Notes under the pieces: model-generated
Told to the model about the DNA's origin: nothing
The model's database searches: none
Seen by the model: only the letters and a program-made list of their open reading frames with translations
From: an uncultured Alistipes sp.
Lineage (GTDB): Bacteria; Bacteroidota; Bacteroidia; Bacteroidales; Rikenellaceae
Direction of reading: 5' to 3'
Length of the DNA: 38,396 bases
Assembly (NCBI GenBank): GCA_910587675.1
Contig: CAJUMU010000018.1
Coordinates: 1 to 38,396, forward strand
Shown: positions 1 through 7,414 of the stretch, one piece after another
How positions within the stretch are numbered: the stretch's first letter is position 1
How the letters are laid out: each line of letters starts with the position of its first letter
Translations under genes and position numbers: made by a program

Positions 1-12
1 CATAAGTCGAGC

Positions 13-41
13 GCAAAAGCAAATTTTATTTGCGGTTTTGC
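13..41 (-). other. Stem-loop in the leader of the left-edge gene
   Basis: Two stacked 6-bp stems (GCAAAA 13-18 with TTTTGC 36-41, and GCAAAT 19-24 with ATTTGC 28-33) enclose a TTT loop, with a GG bulge at 34-35. On the minus strand it lies between the putative promoter at 67-74 and the possible ATG at 3-1, ending about 9 nt before that codon, so it could affect translation initiation. The pairing is seen directly; the regulatory role is inference. Confidence 0.4.
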
Positions 42-66
42 CGAGACGAAGTATCTAAAACGCAGT

Positions 67-74
67 CAAAGATA
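67..74 (-). promoter_or_regulatory. -7 promoter element (TATCTTTG) for a gene leaving the left edge
   Basis: On the minus strand this reads TATCTTTG, an exact match to the Bacteroidota -7 consensus TAnnTTTG. The nearest upstream TTTG (100-103) is 25 nt away, longer than the usual 19-21. Transcription would start near position 60 and run towards the CAT at 1-3, which reads ATG on the minus strand and could be the start codon of a gene lying outside the window. Confidence 0.4.
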
Positions 75-130
75 TGAAAAATTTTACGATTGCCATCTGC
101 AAAACGAGATTCTGGGCGCGGCGGCCGACC

Positions 131-167
131 GAAAAAAGCCGCGTCGCGCCTTAGGGCGCGACGCGGC
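131..167 (-). terminator. Rho-independent terminator of the dsbD-like gene
   Basis: A perfect 13-bp GC-rich stem (138-150 with 155-167) has a 4-nt loop. On the minus strand it is followed by six T residues (complement of 132-137). It starts 23 nt after the stop codon of the DsbD-like gene, which it probably terminates. Confidence 0.9.
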
Positions 168-189
168 ACGAAGCAGAACGATACCGCCT

Positions 190-2169
190 CTATCTCTTTG
201 CGTTATAAGCGTCCACGCCGCTTTGCAGGAACTTCACGAATCCGTCCACGTCGAGGTCGTAACCGCGAGGCTCCACCAACGGCTCTCCGTCGCTACCCTG
301 CAAAACGTAATAGGGCTGGGCATTCACGCCGTATGTCTTGAGCGCATAGTAGGAGTTGATCTTGCCCAGCGTCTTGAGCACCTTGCCTGTATCGGTGGTC
401 ACCCAATCGGCCTCGGGAACCTTCAACTTGTCGTCGGCATACAGAGCGACTATGACATAGTCGTTGCGCAGCAGGTCGAGCACGCGTTCGTCGGCCCACA
501 CGCGCGACTCCATTTCGCGGCAGTTCACGCAGCCGTGGCCCGTGAAGTCGACGAACAGAGGTTTGCCTACCTCGGCGGCATACGCTTCGGCCTCGGCCAG
601 ATCGAAGAATCCGTCGAGTCCGTGAGGCAGCTTCAGCACGTCGCCGTACTTGACGCCCGCCGCGGGCCGCGACGTTTGAGTGGCGGCAGAGGGAGCGACG
701 CCCGCCGTCATTACGAAATCCTGACTCTGCATGGGAGGCATGTATCCCGACAGAGCCTTCAAGGGAGCGCCCCACATGCCCGGGATCATATATACGACGA
801 ACGAGAAGACGATAACGGCGAAAACCAAACGCGTAACCGACAAATAGGGCATGTCGCTGTCGTGCTTGAACTTCAGTTTGCCCAGCAGATAGAGTCCCAG
901 CAGCGAGAAAATGGCGATCCACAAGGCCAGATATACCTCGCGGTCGAGAATGCCCCAGTGGTAGGTCTGGTCGGCGACGCTGAGGAACTTAAGTCCGAGA
1001 GCCAGCTCGACGAATCCGAGCACCACCTTCACCGAATTGAGCCAGCCGCCGCTCTTGGGCAGCGATTTGAGCCACGTGGGGAACAGCGCGAAGAGCGTAA
1101 AGGGCAGCGCGAAGACCACCGAGAACGCCAGCATGGTTATGATCGGCGTCCAAAACTCGCCCGAGGTGGACTGAATGAGCACCGATCCGACGATCGGCCC
1201 CGTGCACGAGAACGACACGAGCACCAGCGTGAGCGCCATGAAGAATATGCCCGCCAGACCGCCCTTGTCGGATTTGGCGTCGCTGTCGTTGACCAGCTTG
1301 CTGGGCAGCACGATCTCGAAAGCTCCGAAGAACGACGCCGCGAAGACCATGAATACTGCGAAGAATATCAGATTGGGCAACCAGTGCGTGGCCAGCCAGT
1401 TGAAAATGTCGGCCGTAACGGCGTCGCCGCCGATGAGCCACGTAAGGAATATTATCACGCCGATGGGCACCGTATAGAGCACCACGATGAAAAGGCCGTA
1501 CATCAAAGCGCGGAAACGGCCCCGAGCCACGCTGCCCGAACCCTTCAGGAAGAACGAGACGGTCATGGGGATCATGGGGAACACGCACGGAGTGAGCAAC
1601 GCGATAAGGGCCCAGCCCACGGCGCTCAGGATGAATCCCCACAGCGAGACGCCCGCCGCGGCTTTGTCGTCGGCCTGCACGCTCTGCGCGGGCCGCTCGG
1701 CAGCGGCAGCCGAGGCGTCACCGATCTTCACGGTGAATTCGCGGTCGCCCGTCACGCAGTTTTGATCGCTGCAAACCATCCAGTCGGCCGTAACGTCTAT
1801 CTTGGCGCCTGAGGGCACCTTCACGTTTTGCGCGAACTCGGCCTTGCCGTCGTAATAGCCGATCTCCATCTCGTAAATGTCGTTGAACTCGCGCACGGGG
1901 TCGGTCAGGGCATATACCCCGCCGTCGAGTTCATACCCCTCGCCCGCGGCGAACTCGAACGTGGTGGCCATCGGACCGCCGACCTCGTAAGGTCCGAGGT
2001 CGTAAATATGCCAGCCCGCATCGAGAGTGGCGGTGAAAACGATTTGATACACGCCCTCGTCGAGCGTATTGACTTCGGTGCTCCAACTCACGTGATCGCT
2101 TTGAGCGCGAGCGGGAACGACGGCCGCAAGCACGGCCAACGCAAGCACTAAACTCTTTATTGCCTTCAT
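190..2169 (-). CDS. dsbD: DsbD-like thiol:disulfide interchange protein
   Basis: A 659-residue inner-membrane protein expected to pass electrons from cytoplasmic thioredoxin to periplasmic thiol proteins. It has a signal peptide (1-22), then a periplasmic DsbD-alpha-like domain with CSDQNC (Cys133, Cys138). A multi-helix DsbD/CcdA membrane domain (about 175-465) carries the paired cysteines in LTPCVFPM (Cys195) and SFSCTGP (Cys322). The C-terminal thioredoxin domain (about 520-659) has GCVNC (Cys547, Cys550). All six cysteines of the three-domain relay are present. I start it at the ATG at 2169, which opens a clean signal peptide and lies downstream of the promoter at 2231-2262; an in-frame start further upstream would fall within that promoter. 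It probably has its own transcript. Confidence 0.92.
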   Translation of the reverse strand: MKAIKSLVLALAVLAAVVPARAQSDHVSWSTEVNTLDEGVYQIVFTATLDAGWHIYDLGPYEVGGPMATTFEFAAGEGYELDGGVYALTDPVREFNDIYEMEIGYYDGKAEFAQNVKVPSGAKIDVTADWMVCSDQNCVTGDREFTVKIGDASAAAAERPAQSVQADDKAAAGVSLWGFILSAVGWALIALLTPCVFPMIPMTVSFFLKGSGSVARGRFRALMYGLFIVVLYTVPIGVIIFLTWLIGGDAVTADIFNWLATHWLPNLIFFAVFMVFAASFFGAFEIVLPSKLVNDSDAKSDKGGLAGIFFMALTLVLVSFSCTGPIVGSVLIQSTSGEFWTPIITMLAFSVVFALPFTLFALFPTWLKSLPKSGGWLNSVKVVLGFVELALGLKFLSVADQTYHWGILDREVYLALWIAIFSLLGLYLLGKLKFKHDSDMPYLSVTRLVFAVIVFSFVVYMIPGMWGAPLKALSGYMPPMQSQDFVMTAGVAPSAATQTSRPAAGVKYGDVLKLPHGLDGFFDLAEAEAYAAEVGKPLFVDFTGHGCVNCREMESRVWADERVLDLLRNDYVIVALYADDKLKVPEADWVTTDTGKVLKTLGKINSYYALKTYGVNAQPYYVLQGSDGEPLVEPRGYDLDVDGFVKFLQSGVDAYNAKR

Positions 2170-2230
2170 AGAAATATAATAAATTACGAATTTCGTCTCC
2201 GTCGCACGACGGCATCGCCGCCGCGGCCCG

Positions 2231-2262
2231 CAAAAATAAGTCAAATAACAGACTCCTGCAAA
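2231..2262 (-). promoter_or_regulatory. Promoter of the dsbD-like gene
   Basis: The minus strand carries TTTG (2262-2259), a 20-nt spacer and TATTTTTG (2238-2231), which matches the Bacteroidota -33/-7 consensus in sequence and spacing. Transcription would start near 2225, giving a leader of about 56 nt. An imperfect inverted repeat, CTCCT (2253-2257) and AGGAG (2265-2269), straddles the -33 box and could be an operator. Confidence 0.75.
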
Positions 2263-2290
2263 TTAGGAGCCTGCTATTTACGTTTTTACA

Positions 2291-2407
2291 TATTTACGGT
2301 CGCGGACCGCAGTTCGCCGACAGCGACGGAGTGCACGAGCCTTCGGGCGAGTTGCAGTCCGCCGCGCGGGGTGGCGGCGAACTGCCGACATCGCGATGCG
2401 ATGTCGA
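2291..2407 (+). repeat. Interspersed intergenic element, copy 1
   Basis: This ~117-nt element is similar to 37426-37548 in the same orientation. Both begin with TATTTACGGT. Here an 11-bp perfect inverted repeat (GCAGTTCGCCG 2309-2319, CGGCGAACTGC 2375-2385) follows, and the element ends with a 9-bp hairpin, CGACATCGC-GAT-GCGATGTCG (2386-2406). It lies between tsaE and the dsbD-like gene, both on the minus strand, so it runs opposite to its neighbours. It could be a MITE/REP-like repeat or an RNA structure; no coding sequence fits. Confidence 0.65.
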
Positions 2408-2424
2408 TAAATCCGCCATTATAC

Positions 2425-2841
2425 TCAATCTATCTCGAACGCGCGTCGCTCGCCGTCGCCCGCCGTAATGCGCACGGTCATGGCGTCGTCGGGCACGAGC
2501 GCCTCGATCTTCTCGGGCCACTCCACCAGACAGAGGTCGCCCGAATAGAAATACTCCTCGTAACCGAGATCGTAAACCTCCTCGATACGGTCGATGCGAT
2601 AGAAATCGAAGTGGTAGATGCGACGCCCGCCCCGTCCCTCGTATTGGTTTACGAGAGCGAAAGTCGGGCTCGTAACCGAATCCTCGACCCCCATGCGCGC
2701 CGCGATACGGCTTATGAGCGTCGTTTTTCCCGCTCCCATCTCGCCGCGGAACAGCACCACGCTGCGCTCGCCGAGCGACGAGAGGATCTCATCGGCCACT
2801 TCATCCAGATCGGAAAGCGAATTTATCTCCAAAGTCTTCAT
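2425..2841 (-). CDS. tsaE: tRNA threonylcarbamoyladenosine biosynthesis ATPase TsaE
   Basis: A 138-residue cytoplasmic P-loop ATPase needed, with TsaB and TsaD, for t6A37 formation on ANN-decoding tRNAs. The Walker A motif GEMGAGKT is at 33-40. It is followed by the family's SPTFALVNQYEG stretch, the HFDFYRID segment and the conserved LVEWPE near 105-110. Length is normal for TsaE. It is the third gene in the Nudix-porX-tsaE run on the minus strand, separated from porX by 125 nt that contain two hairpins (2895-2920 and 2921-2937). I see no TAnnTTTG promoter in that gap, so read-through from porX is possible. Confidence 0.95.
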   Translation of the reverse strand: MKTLEINSLSDLDEVADEILSSLGERSVVLFRGEMGAGKTTLISRIAARMGVEDSVTSPTFALVNQYEGRGGRRIYHFDFYRIDRIEEVYDLGYEEYFYSGDLCLVEWPEKIEALVPDDAMTVRITAGDGERRAFEID

Positions 2842-2966
2842 TTTTCGTTTATTTTGGTTGCTCGAATACGCGAAAGCTCAATTTGCAGTGATTATCCGCC
2901 GTCCTGCCGCCGTCGGCGGACCGCAGCGACTTTGCGGAAACAGCCGAATCTTCGCGTACAGACATT

Positions 2967-4523
2967 TTATCTCTTGGGCTTCAAAACTATATAAGGCACT
3001 ATCATCTCCTCCATCGAGATGCCGCCGTGCTGGAACGTATTGCGGTAATAGCGTATGAATTTGTTGGCGTCGTTGTTATAGACCAGAAAATCGGTGTTGT
3101 AAGCGAAAATGTAGCTCGACGAGAGGTTTATTCGTGGCAACTGGATATCCTCGGGACGCGTCACCTCGTACACCTCGCGCGAGTTGTATTGCAGATTGCG
3201 GCCCGTCTTGTAACGCAGATTGGGCGAGGTCTCGCGGTCGCCCGTCACCTTCACGGGGTTGTCTACGCGAATGGTGCCGTGGTCGGAGGTGATGATTACC
3301 GTGTGTCCGCGCTCCGCAAGCAGTTTGAGCAGTATGAACAGATCGGAGTGTTCGAACCACGAACGCGTGAGCGAGCGGAACGACGCCTCGTCCTCGGTCA
3401 GTTCGCGGATGATGTCGGTCTCGGTGCGCGCATGCGACAGTATGTCGAGAAAGTTGTATACGATCACCGAAAAGTCGGCGTCGTAAATGCGGCTTATGTT
3501 CTCGATGAGCTTGCGCCCCGCCTCGGGACGCACCAGCTTGTCGAAGGTCCACCTGTAACTCTTGCCGCACGAAGCCAGCTGACGGCGCAGGAACTCCTCC
3601 TCGTACTGGTTCTTACCCCCCTCCTCGTTGTCGTTCAGCCACTTGTCGGGCATCATCTTGTCGATGGCCAGAGGCATGAGGCCCGCGAAGACGGCATTGC
3701 GCGCATATTGGGTGGCCGTGGGCAGAATGGCGCAGTAGAAGTCGTCCACGTCCACGTCGTAATGCCCACGCAGCAGGGAGCTTATGGCGCGCCACTGGTC
3801 GTAACGGAAATTATCGATCAAAAGCAGCGTGGTCTTCTCGTTGGCATCGACCTCGGGGAGTATCTTTTTGCGCATCAGAGTATGCGACATAACGGGAATC
3901 TCATCCTCCGAAGCGCGCTTGTTGATCCAGTTGTAATAGTTACGGCGCACGAACTTGCTGAACTCCTGATTCGCCTCGCTCTTCTGGTACACCAGCACCT
4001 CCTTGATGCTTTGGTCGGCCGAGTCGGCCAAATCGATCTCCCACCCCGTTATCTTGCGGTAGAGCGTGCTCCACGCCGAGAACGACGAGGCCATCTGGCA
4101 CATGGAGGCTATACGCCCGAACTCGGCGCGGTAGTCGGCCGTGGTCTGCTCGGTGACGAGCTGCTGCGAATGCACGTTCTTCTTGATCGACAGCAGGACT
4201 TGGTTGGGATTGACGGGCTTGATGATGTAATCGGCGATCTTCGACCCGATGGCCTTATCCATGATATTCTCCTCCTCGCTCTTGGTCACCATGATGACGG
4301 GTGTGGTGGGCCTCACCTCCTTTATGAGAGGCAGCGTCTCGAGTCCCGTCATGCCGGGCATCATCTCGTCGAGAATAATGAGGTCGTAAGCGGTCGAACG
4401 CACCATGTCGATGGCGTCGTAACCGTTGTTGCATGTGTCGACCTCGTAACCTTTAGCCTTGAGAAACAGCACGTGAGGCTTCAGCAACTCGATTTCGTCG
4501 TCGACCCAGAGTATTTTTACCAT
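2967..4523 (-). CDS. porX: PorX-like response regulator with PglZ (alkaline phosphatase superfamily) domain
   Basis: A 518-residue regulator. The receiver domain (1-120) has Asp8/Asp9, the phosphoacceptor Asp52 in LDEMMPG and Lys81. After a helical linker, the PglZ domain (about 230-518) shows metal-binding motifs LLIDNFRYD (Asp237) and TSDHGT (Asp414, His415) and the likely nucleophile threonine in LPTATQYARNA (Thr269/Thr271). Family knowledge: PorX with PorY controls type IX secretion genes in Porphyromonas, and its PglZ domain is a zinc phosphodiesterase acting on oligonucleotides. No type IX component is visible here, so the target in this organism is open. The start codon overlaps the end of the Nudix gene by 7 nt, which suggests translational coupling. 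Confidence 0.93.
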   Translation of the reverse strand: MVKILWVDDEIELLKPHVLFLKAKGYEVDTCNNGYDAIDMVRSTAYDLIILDEMMPGMTGLETLPLIKEVRPTTPVIMVTKSEEENIMDKAIGSKIADYIIKPVNPNQVLLSIKKNVHSQQLVTEQTTADYRAEFGRIASMCQMASSFSAWSTLYRKITGWEIDLADSADQSIKEVLVYQKSEANQEFSKFVRRNYYNWINKRASEDEIPVMSHTLMRKKILPEVDANEKTTLLLIDNFRYDQWRAISSLLRGHYDVDVDDFYCAILPTATQYARNAVFAGLMPLAIDKMMPDKWLNDNEEGGKNQYEEEFLRRQLASCGKSYRWTFDKLVRPEAGRKLIENISRIYDADFSVIVYNFLDILSHARTETDIIRELTEDEASFRSLTRSWFEHSDLFILLKLLAERGHTVIITSDHGTIRVDNPVKVTGDRETSPNLRYKTGRNLQYNSREVYEVTRPEDIQLPRINLSSSYIFAYNTDFLVYNNDANKFIRYYRNTFQHGGISMEEMIVPYIVLKPKR

Positions 4524-5167
4524 ATCTTTTCCTTTATCTTTTCATATTCGGCGAACACCTTGCGGATCGTCGGATAGGCGTTGCGCAGGTTGCGCTCCGT
4601 CGTCCGCGCGTCGCACCACTCGGCGCGTTCGATGCCCTCGCTGCGCTGAGGCGTCAGCTCCGAGCGGCAGTCGGTCGCAAGCAGATACCAGTACGTCGTT
4701 TTGAGTTCCCACACTCCGTAAACGTCGTAAGCATGAATCGTATTGCACAGAAACGCTGCAATTTTCGCACCGTCGACACCCGTCTCCTCGCCTACCTCGC
4801 GCACGGCGCAGGCTTCGGGACTCTCGCCCGCCTCGATATGCCCTTTGGGCAGGTCCCAGCGGTCGTTGCGGCGTATCATCACCACCTCGCCGTCGCTATC
4901 GGCGACGATGCCGCCCGCAGCGCGCACGGGTTTGAAATGCGACGCCAACTTCGCGAACGCTTCGTTGCCGCATTCGGAGGTTACGAAGACCGCGCGATCG
5001 TATCTCTCGAAAAATTTTATTATATTCGCGGGCGAAAGTTCGCCGTCGGCGTCGCTCCACGCGCGGGTGCGTTCGTCGGCGAAATCGGCGGCGCGGTACT
5101 CGTCCTCGGGAACGATATGGAGCGATTTATCGGCGAAATATACGATTTTGTGTCGAGCGTCGTTCAT
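4517..5167 (-). CDS. Nudix hydrolase
   Basis: A 216-residue protein with a complete Nudix box of the pattern GX5EX7REUXEEXGU (GHIEAGESP...REVGEETGV, about residues 110-132), so it should hydrolyse a nucleoside diphosphate linked to another group. The substrate cannot be read from the sequence. Residues 1-85 form an extra N-terminal region that I do not recognise. ATG codons at 5173 and 5167 are both possible; I choose 5167 because the -7 box at 5187-5194 would leave only about 8 nt before 5173. Its last codons overlap the porX start by 7 nt. The family call is secure; the start is uncertain by two codons. Confidence 0.85.
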   Translation of the reverse strand: MNDARHKIVYFADKSLHIVPEDEYRAADFADERTRAWSDADGELSPANIIKFFERYDRAVFVTSECGNEAFAKLASHFKPVRAAGGIVADSDGEVVMIRRNDRWDLPKGHIEAGESPEACAVREVGEETGVDGAKIAAFLCNTIHAYDVYGVWELKTTYWYLLATDCRSELTPQRSEGIERAEWCDARTTERNLRNAYPTIRKVFAEYEKIKEKIW

Positions 5168-5186
5168 GTACATGGGATTTTCGTTA

Positions 5187-5205
5187 CAAAAATAGCATAT
5201 AATTG
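5187..5205. promoter_or_regulatory. Divergent promoter region of Nudix-porX and the S9 peptidase
   Basis: On the minus strand TATTTTTG (5194-5187) matches TAnnTTTG exactly and faces the Nudix gene. On the plus strand TATAATTG (5198-5205) matches with one mismatch and faces the S9 peptidase at 5223. Neither has a well-spaced TTTG -33 box. The two starts are only about 55 nt apart, so the promoters must overlap. Confidence 0.45.
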
Positions 5206-5222
5206 AAGAAATCGATAAAATT

Positions 5223-7373
5223 ATGAAAAAATCATTTTTGTTTATGATGCTTACGGCATTGGTGTCGGGCGGCTGCGAAGAAGCGCCCCGACCGCTCGAC
5301 ATAGACAACGCGCTGACCGCCGACGAAATCGCCGAGGCGCGTCTCACCCCTTCGGTGATGTGGAAAATGGGACGCGTGGGCGAAGCCCTGCTCTCGCCCG
5401 ACGGCGCAAAGGCGCTCTACACCGTCACGCGTTACAACATGGCCGAGAACAAGGGTCTGACCGTAATCTACCTGCGCGACATGTCGACGGGCGAGGAGAA
5501 GGCCCTCACCGACAACACGTCGAACAATTCGTCGCCCCGATGGAGCGCCGACGCCGAACGTATATACTTCGTCTCGAACCGAAGCGGTTCGGCGCAGGTG
5601 TGGAGCATGGCGGCTGACGGCAGCGACGCCCGACGCGTGACCGACATCGAGGGAGGAGTAGAGGGTTACGGCGTGTCGCCGACAGGCGAGCGAATCTTCT
5701 ATGTGAAGAAGGTGCACGCCGCCGACCGCCGTTCGGCCGATATCCATAAGGACATGGACAAGTCGAAGGCCCGCATATACGACGATCTGATGGCGCGCCA
5801 CTGGGATTACTGGGACGAGGGCGATTACAGCCATATCTTCGTGGCCGACCTCGCGGCCGACGGGTTGAAGAACGACACGGACATAATAGGCGCCGACGCG
5901 GCGTGGGACGCTCCGCTCGCCCCCTATTTCGACACGGCCGAAATAGCGTGGAGTCCCGACGGCACCAAACTCGCCTACACCTGCAAGAAGCTCACGGGCA
6001 CGGAGTACGCCGTGTCGACAGATTCGGACATATATGTTTACGACACGGACGACGGCACGACCGTGAACATCAACAAGCCCGTCGCCGAGGGACGCGAGGC
6101 CGAAGATATGACCGAGGCCCCGGGTTACGACCGTTATCCCGTATGGTCGCCCGACGGAGAGCGCATAGCCTTCTGCTCGATGGCCACGCCCGGGTACGAG
6201 TCGGACAAGGATCGTCTGATGGTGTACGACATGCGCGACGGACGAGTGCGCGACCTCACCTACGCGTTCGACCACAGCGCGCAGAACGTCGTATGGCGCG
6301 ACGATAGCACCATCTGCTTCATATCGCCCATAGAGGGCACGCAGCAGATATGCTCGGTGGAGGTTCCCGCCGCCGACGCCACGTGCGGCACGGTAGAGGT
6401 GCGGACCATAACGTCGGGAGACCACGACATAGCCTCGATAAGTCTCGCGGGCGACCGCTGCTTGGCCACGCTCATGACCATAAGCCGCGACAAGGAGCTG
6501 TACGACGTCGACCTCGCCGACGGCAAACTGACGCAGCTCACCGAGGTGAACAAGAACGTATACGACAACGTGAAGATGGGCGAGGTGCAAAAACGCATGG
6601 TGGCCACCACCGACGGCAAGGAGATGCTCACGTGGGTAATCCTGCCGCCCGATTTCGACCCCGCCAAGAAATACCCCGCCATACTCTTCTGCGAGGGCGG
6701 ACCGCAGAGCGTCGTATCGCAGGGCTGGAGCTACCGTTGGAATTTCCAGCTGATGGCGGCGCAGGGTTACATCGTCGTCGCTCCCAACCGTCGCGGATGC
6801 CCTTCGTTCGGCAGCGAGTGGCGCGAGCAGATCTCGGGAGACTACTCGGGTCAGAACATCAGGGATTATCTGTCGGCCATAGACGACGTGGCGCGCGAGC
6901 CGTGGTGCGACGCCGACCGACTGGGATGCGCGGGCGCGTCGTACGGCGGATACTCGGTATATTTCCTCGCGGGGCATCACGAGAAGCGTTTCAAGGCATT
7001 CATCTCGCACTGCGGAATCTTCGATTTCGAGTCGATGTACGGCCAAACCGAGGAGCTGTTCTTCATAAACCACGATTACGGCGGCCCCTATTGGGGCAAA
7101 TCGAACGCCACGGCGCAACGCTCGTACGCCAACTCGCCGCACAAGTTCGTCGACAAGTGGGATACACCGATAATGATAATCACGGGCGAATTCGATTTCC
7201 GCATACCCTACACCCAGTCGCTCGAAGCGTTCACGGCGGCGCGCGTGCGCGGCATACCCGCCCGACTGGTGGAGTTCGAGAACGAGGCGCACCAAGTGTT
7301 CAAGCCCCAGAACTCGATGGTCTGGAACCGCGAGTTCTTCGGGTGGTTCGACAAGTATGTGAAACAAGAATAA
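5223..7373 (+). CDS. S9 family prolyl oligopeptidase-like peptidase, lipoprotein
   Basis: A 716-residue serine peptidase of the DPP-IV/acylaminoacyl-peptidase type. An N-terminal lipoprotein signal ends near Cys18 (VSGGC), so it is probably membrane-anchored outside the cytoplasm. Residues about 40-450 carry WD40/TolB-like propeller repeats (SPDGAKALYT, SPDGTKLAY, SPDGERIAF). The alpha/beta hydrolase domain (about 460-716) has the nucleophile elbow GASYGGY (Ser573), the acid in GEFDFRIP (Asp658) and the base in NEAHQVF (His690). The likely job is cleavage of imported or periplasmic peptides. It is followed 41 nt later by the beta-lactamase gene, with no terminator between them. Confidence 0.93.
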   Translation: MKKSFLFMMLTALVSGGCEEAPRPLDIDNALTADEIAEARLTPSVMWKMGRVGEALLSPDGAKALYTVTRYNMAENKGLTVIYLRDMSTGEEKALTDNTSNNSSPRWSADAERIYFVSNRSGSAQVWSMAADGSDARRVTDIEGGVEGYGVSPTGERIFYVKKVHAADRRSADIHKDMDKSKARIYDDLMARHWDYWDEGDYSHIFVADLAADGLKNDTDIIGADAAWDAPLAPYFDTAEIAWSPDGTKLAYTCKKLTGTEYAVSTDSDIYVYDTDDGTTVNINKPVAEGREAEDMTEAPGYDRYPVWSPDGERIAFCSMATPGYESDKDRLMVYDMRDGRVRDLTYAFDHSAQNVVWRDDSTICFISPIEGTQQICSVEVPAADATCGTVEVRTITSGDHDIASISLAGDRCLATLMTISRDKELYDVDLADGKLTQLTEVNKNVYDNVKMGEVQKRMVATTDGKEMLTWVILPPDFDPAKKYPAILFCEGGPQSVVSQGWSYRWNFQLMAAQGYIVVAPNRRGCPSFGSEWREQISGDYSGQNIRDYLSAIDDVAREPWCDADRLGCAGASYGGYSVYFLAGHHEKRFKAFISHCGIFDFESMYGQTEELFFINHDYGGPYWGKSNATAQRSYANSPHKFVDKWDTPIMIITGEFDFRIPYTQSLEAFTAARVRGIPARLVEFENEAHQVFKPQNSMVWNREFFGWFDKYVKQE

Positions 7374-7414
7374 CGAGGGCCGCAGACAGCGGTACGAAAA
7401 CATTCACGACACCT

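Noticed and set aside
2291..2407. Classifying the repeat as a riboswitch for the dsbD-like gene
   Set aside because: It lies upstream of the mapped -33/-7 promoter and in reverse orientation to the gene, so it would not be in that transcript's leader.
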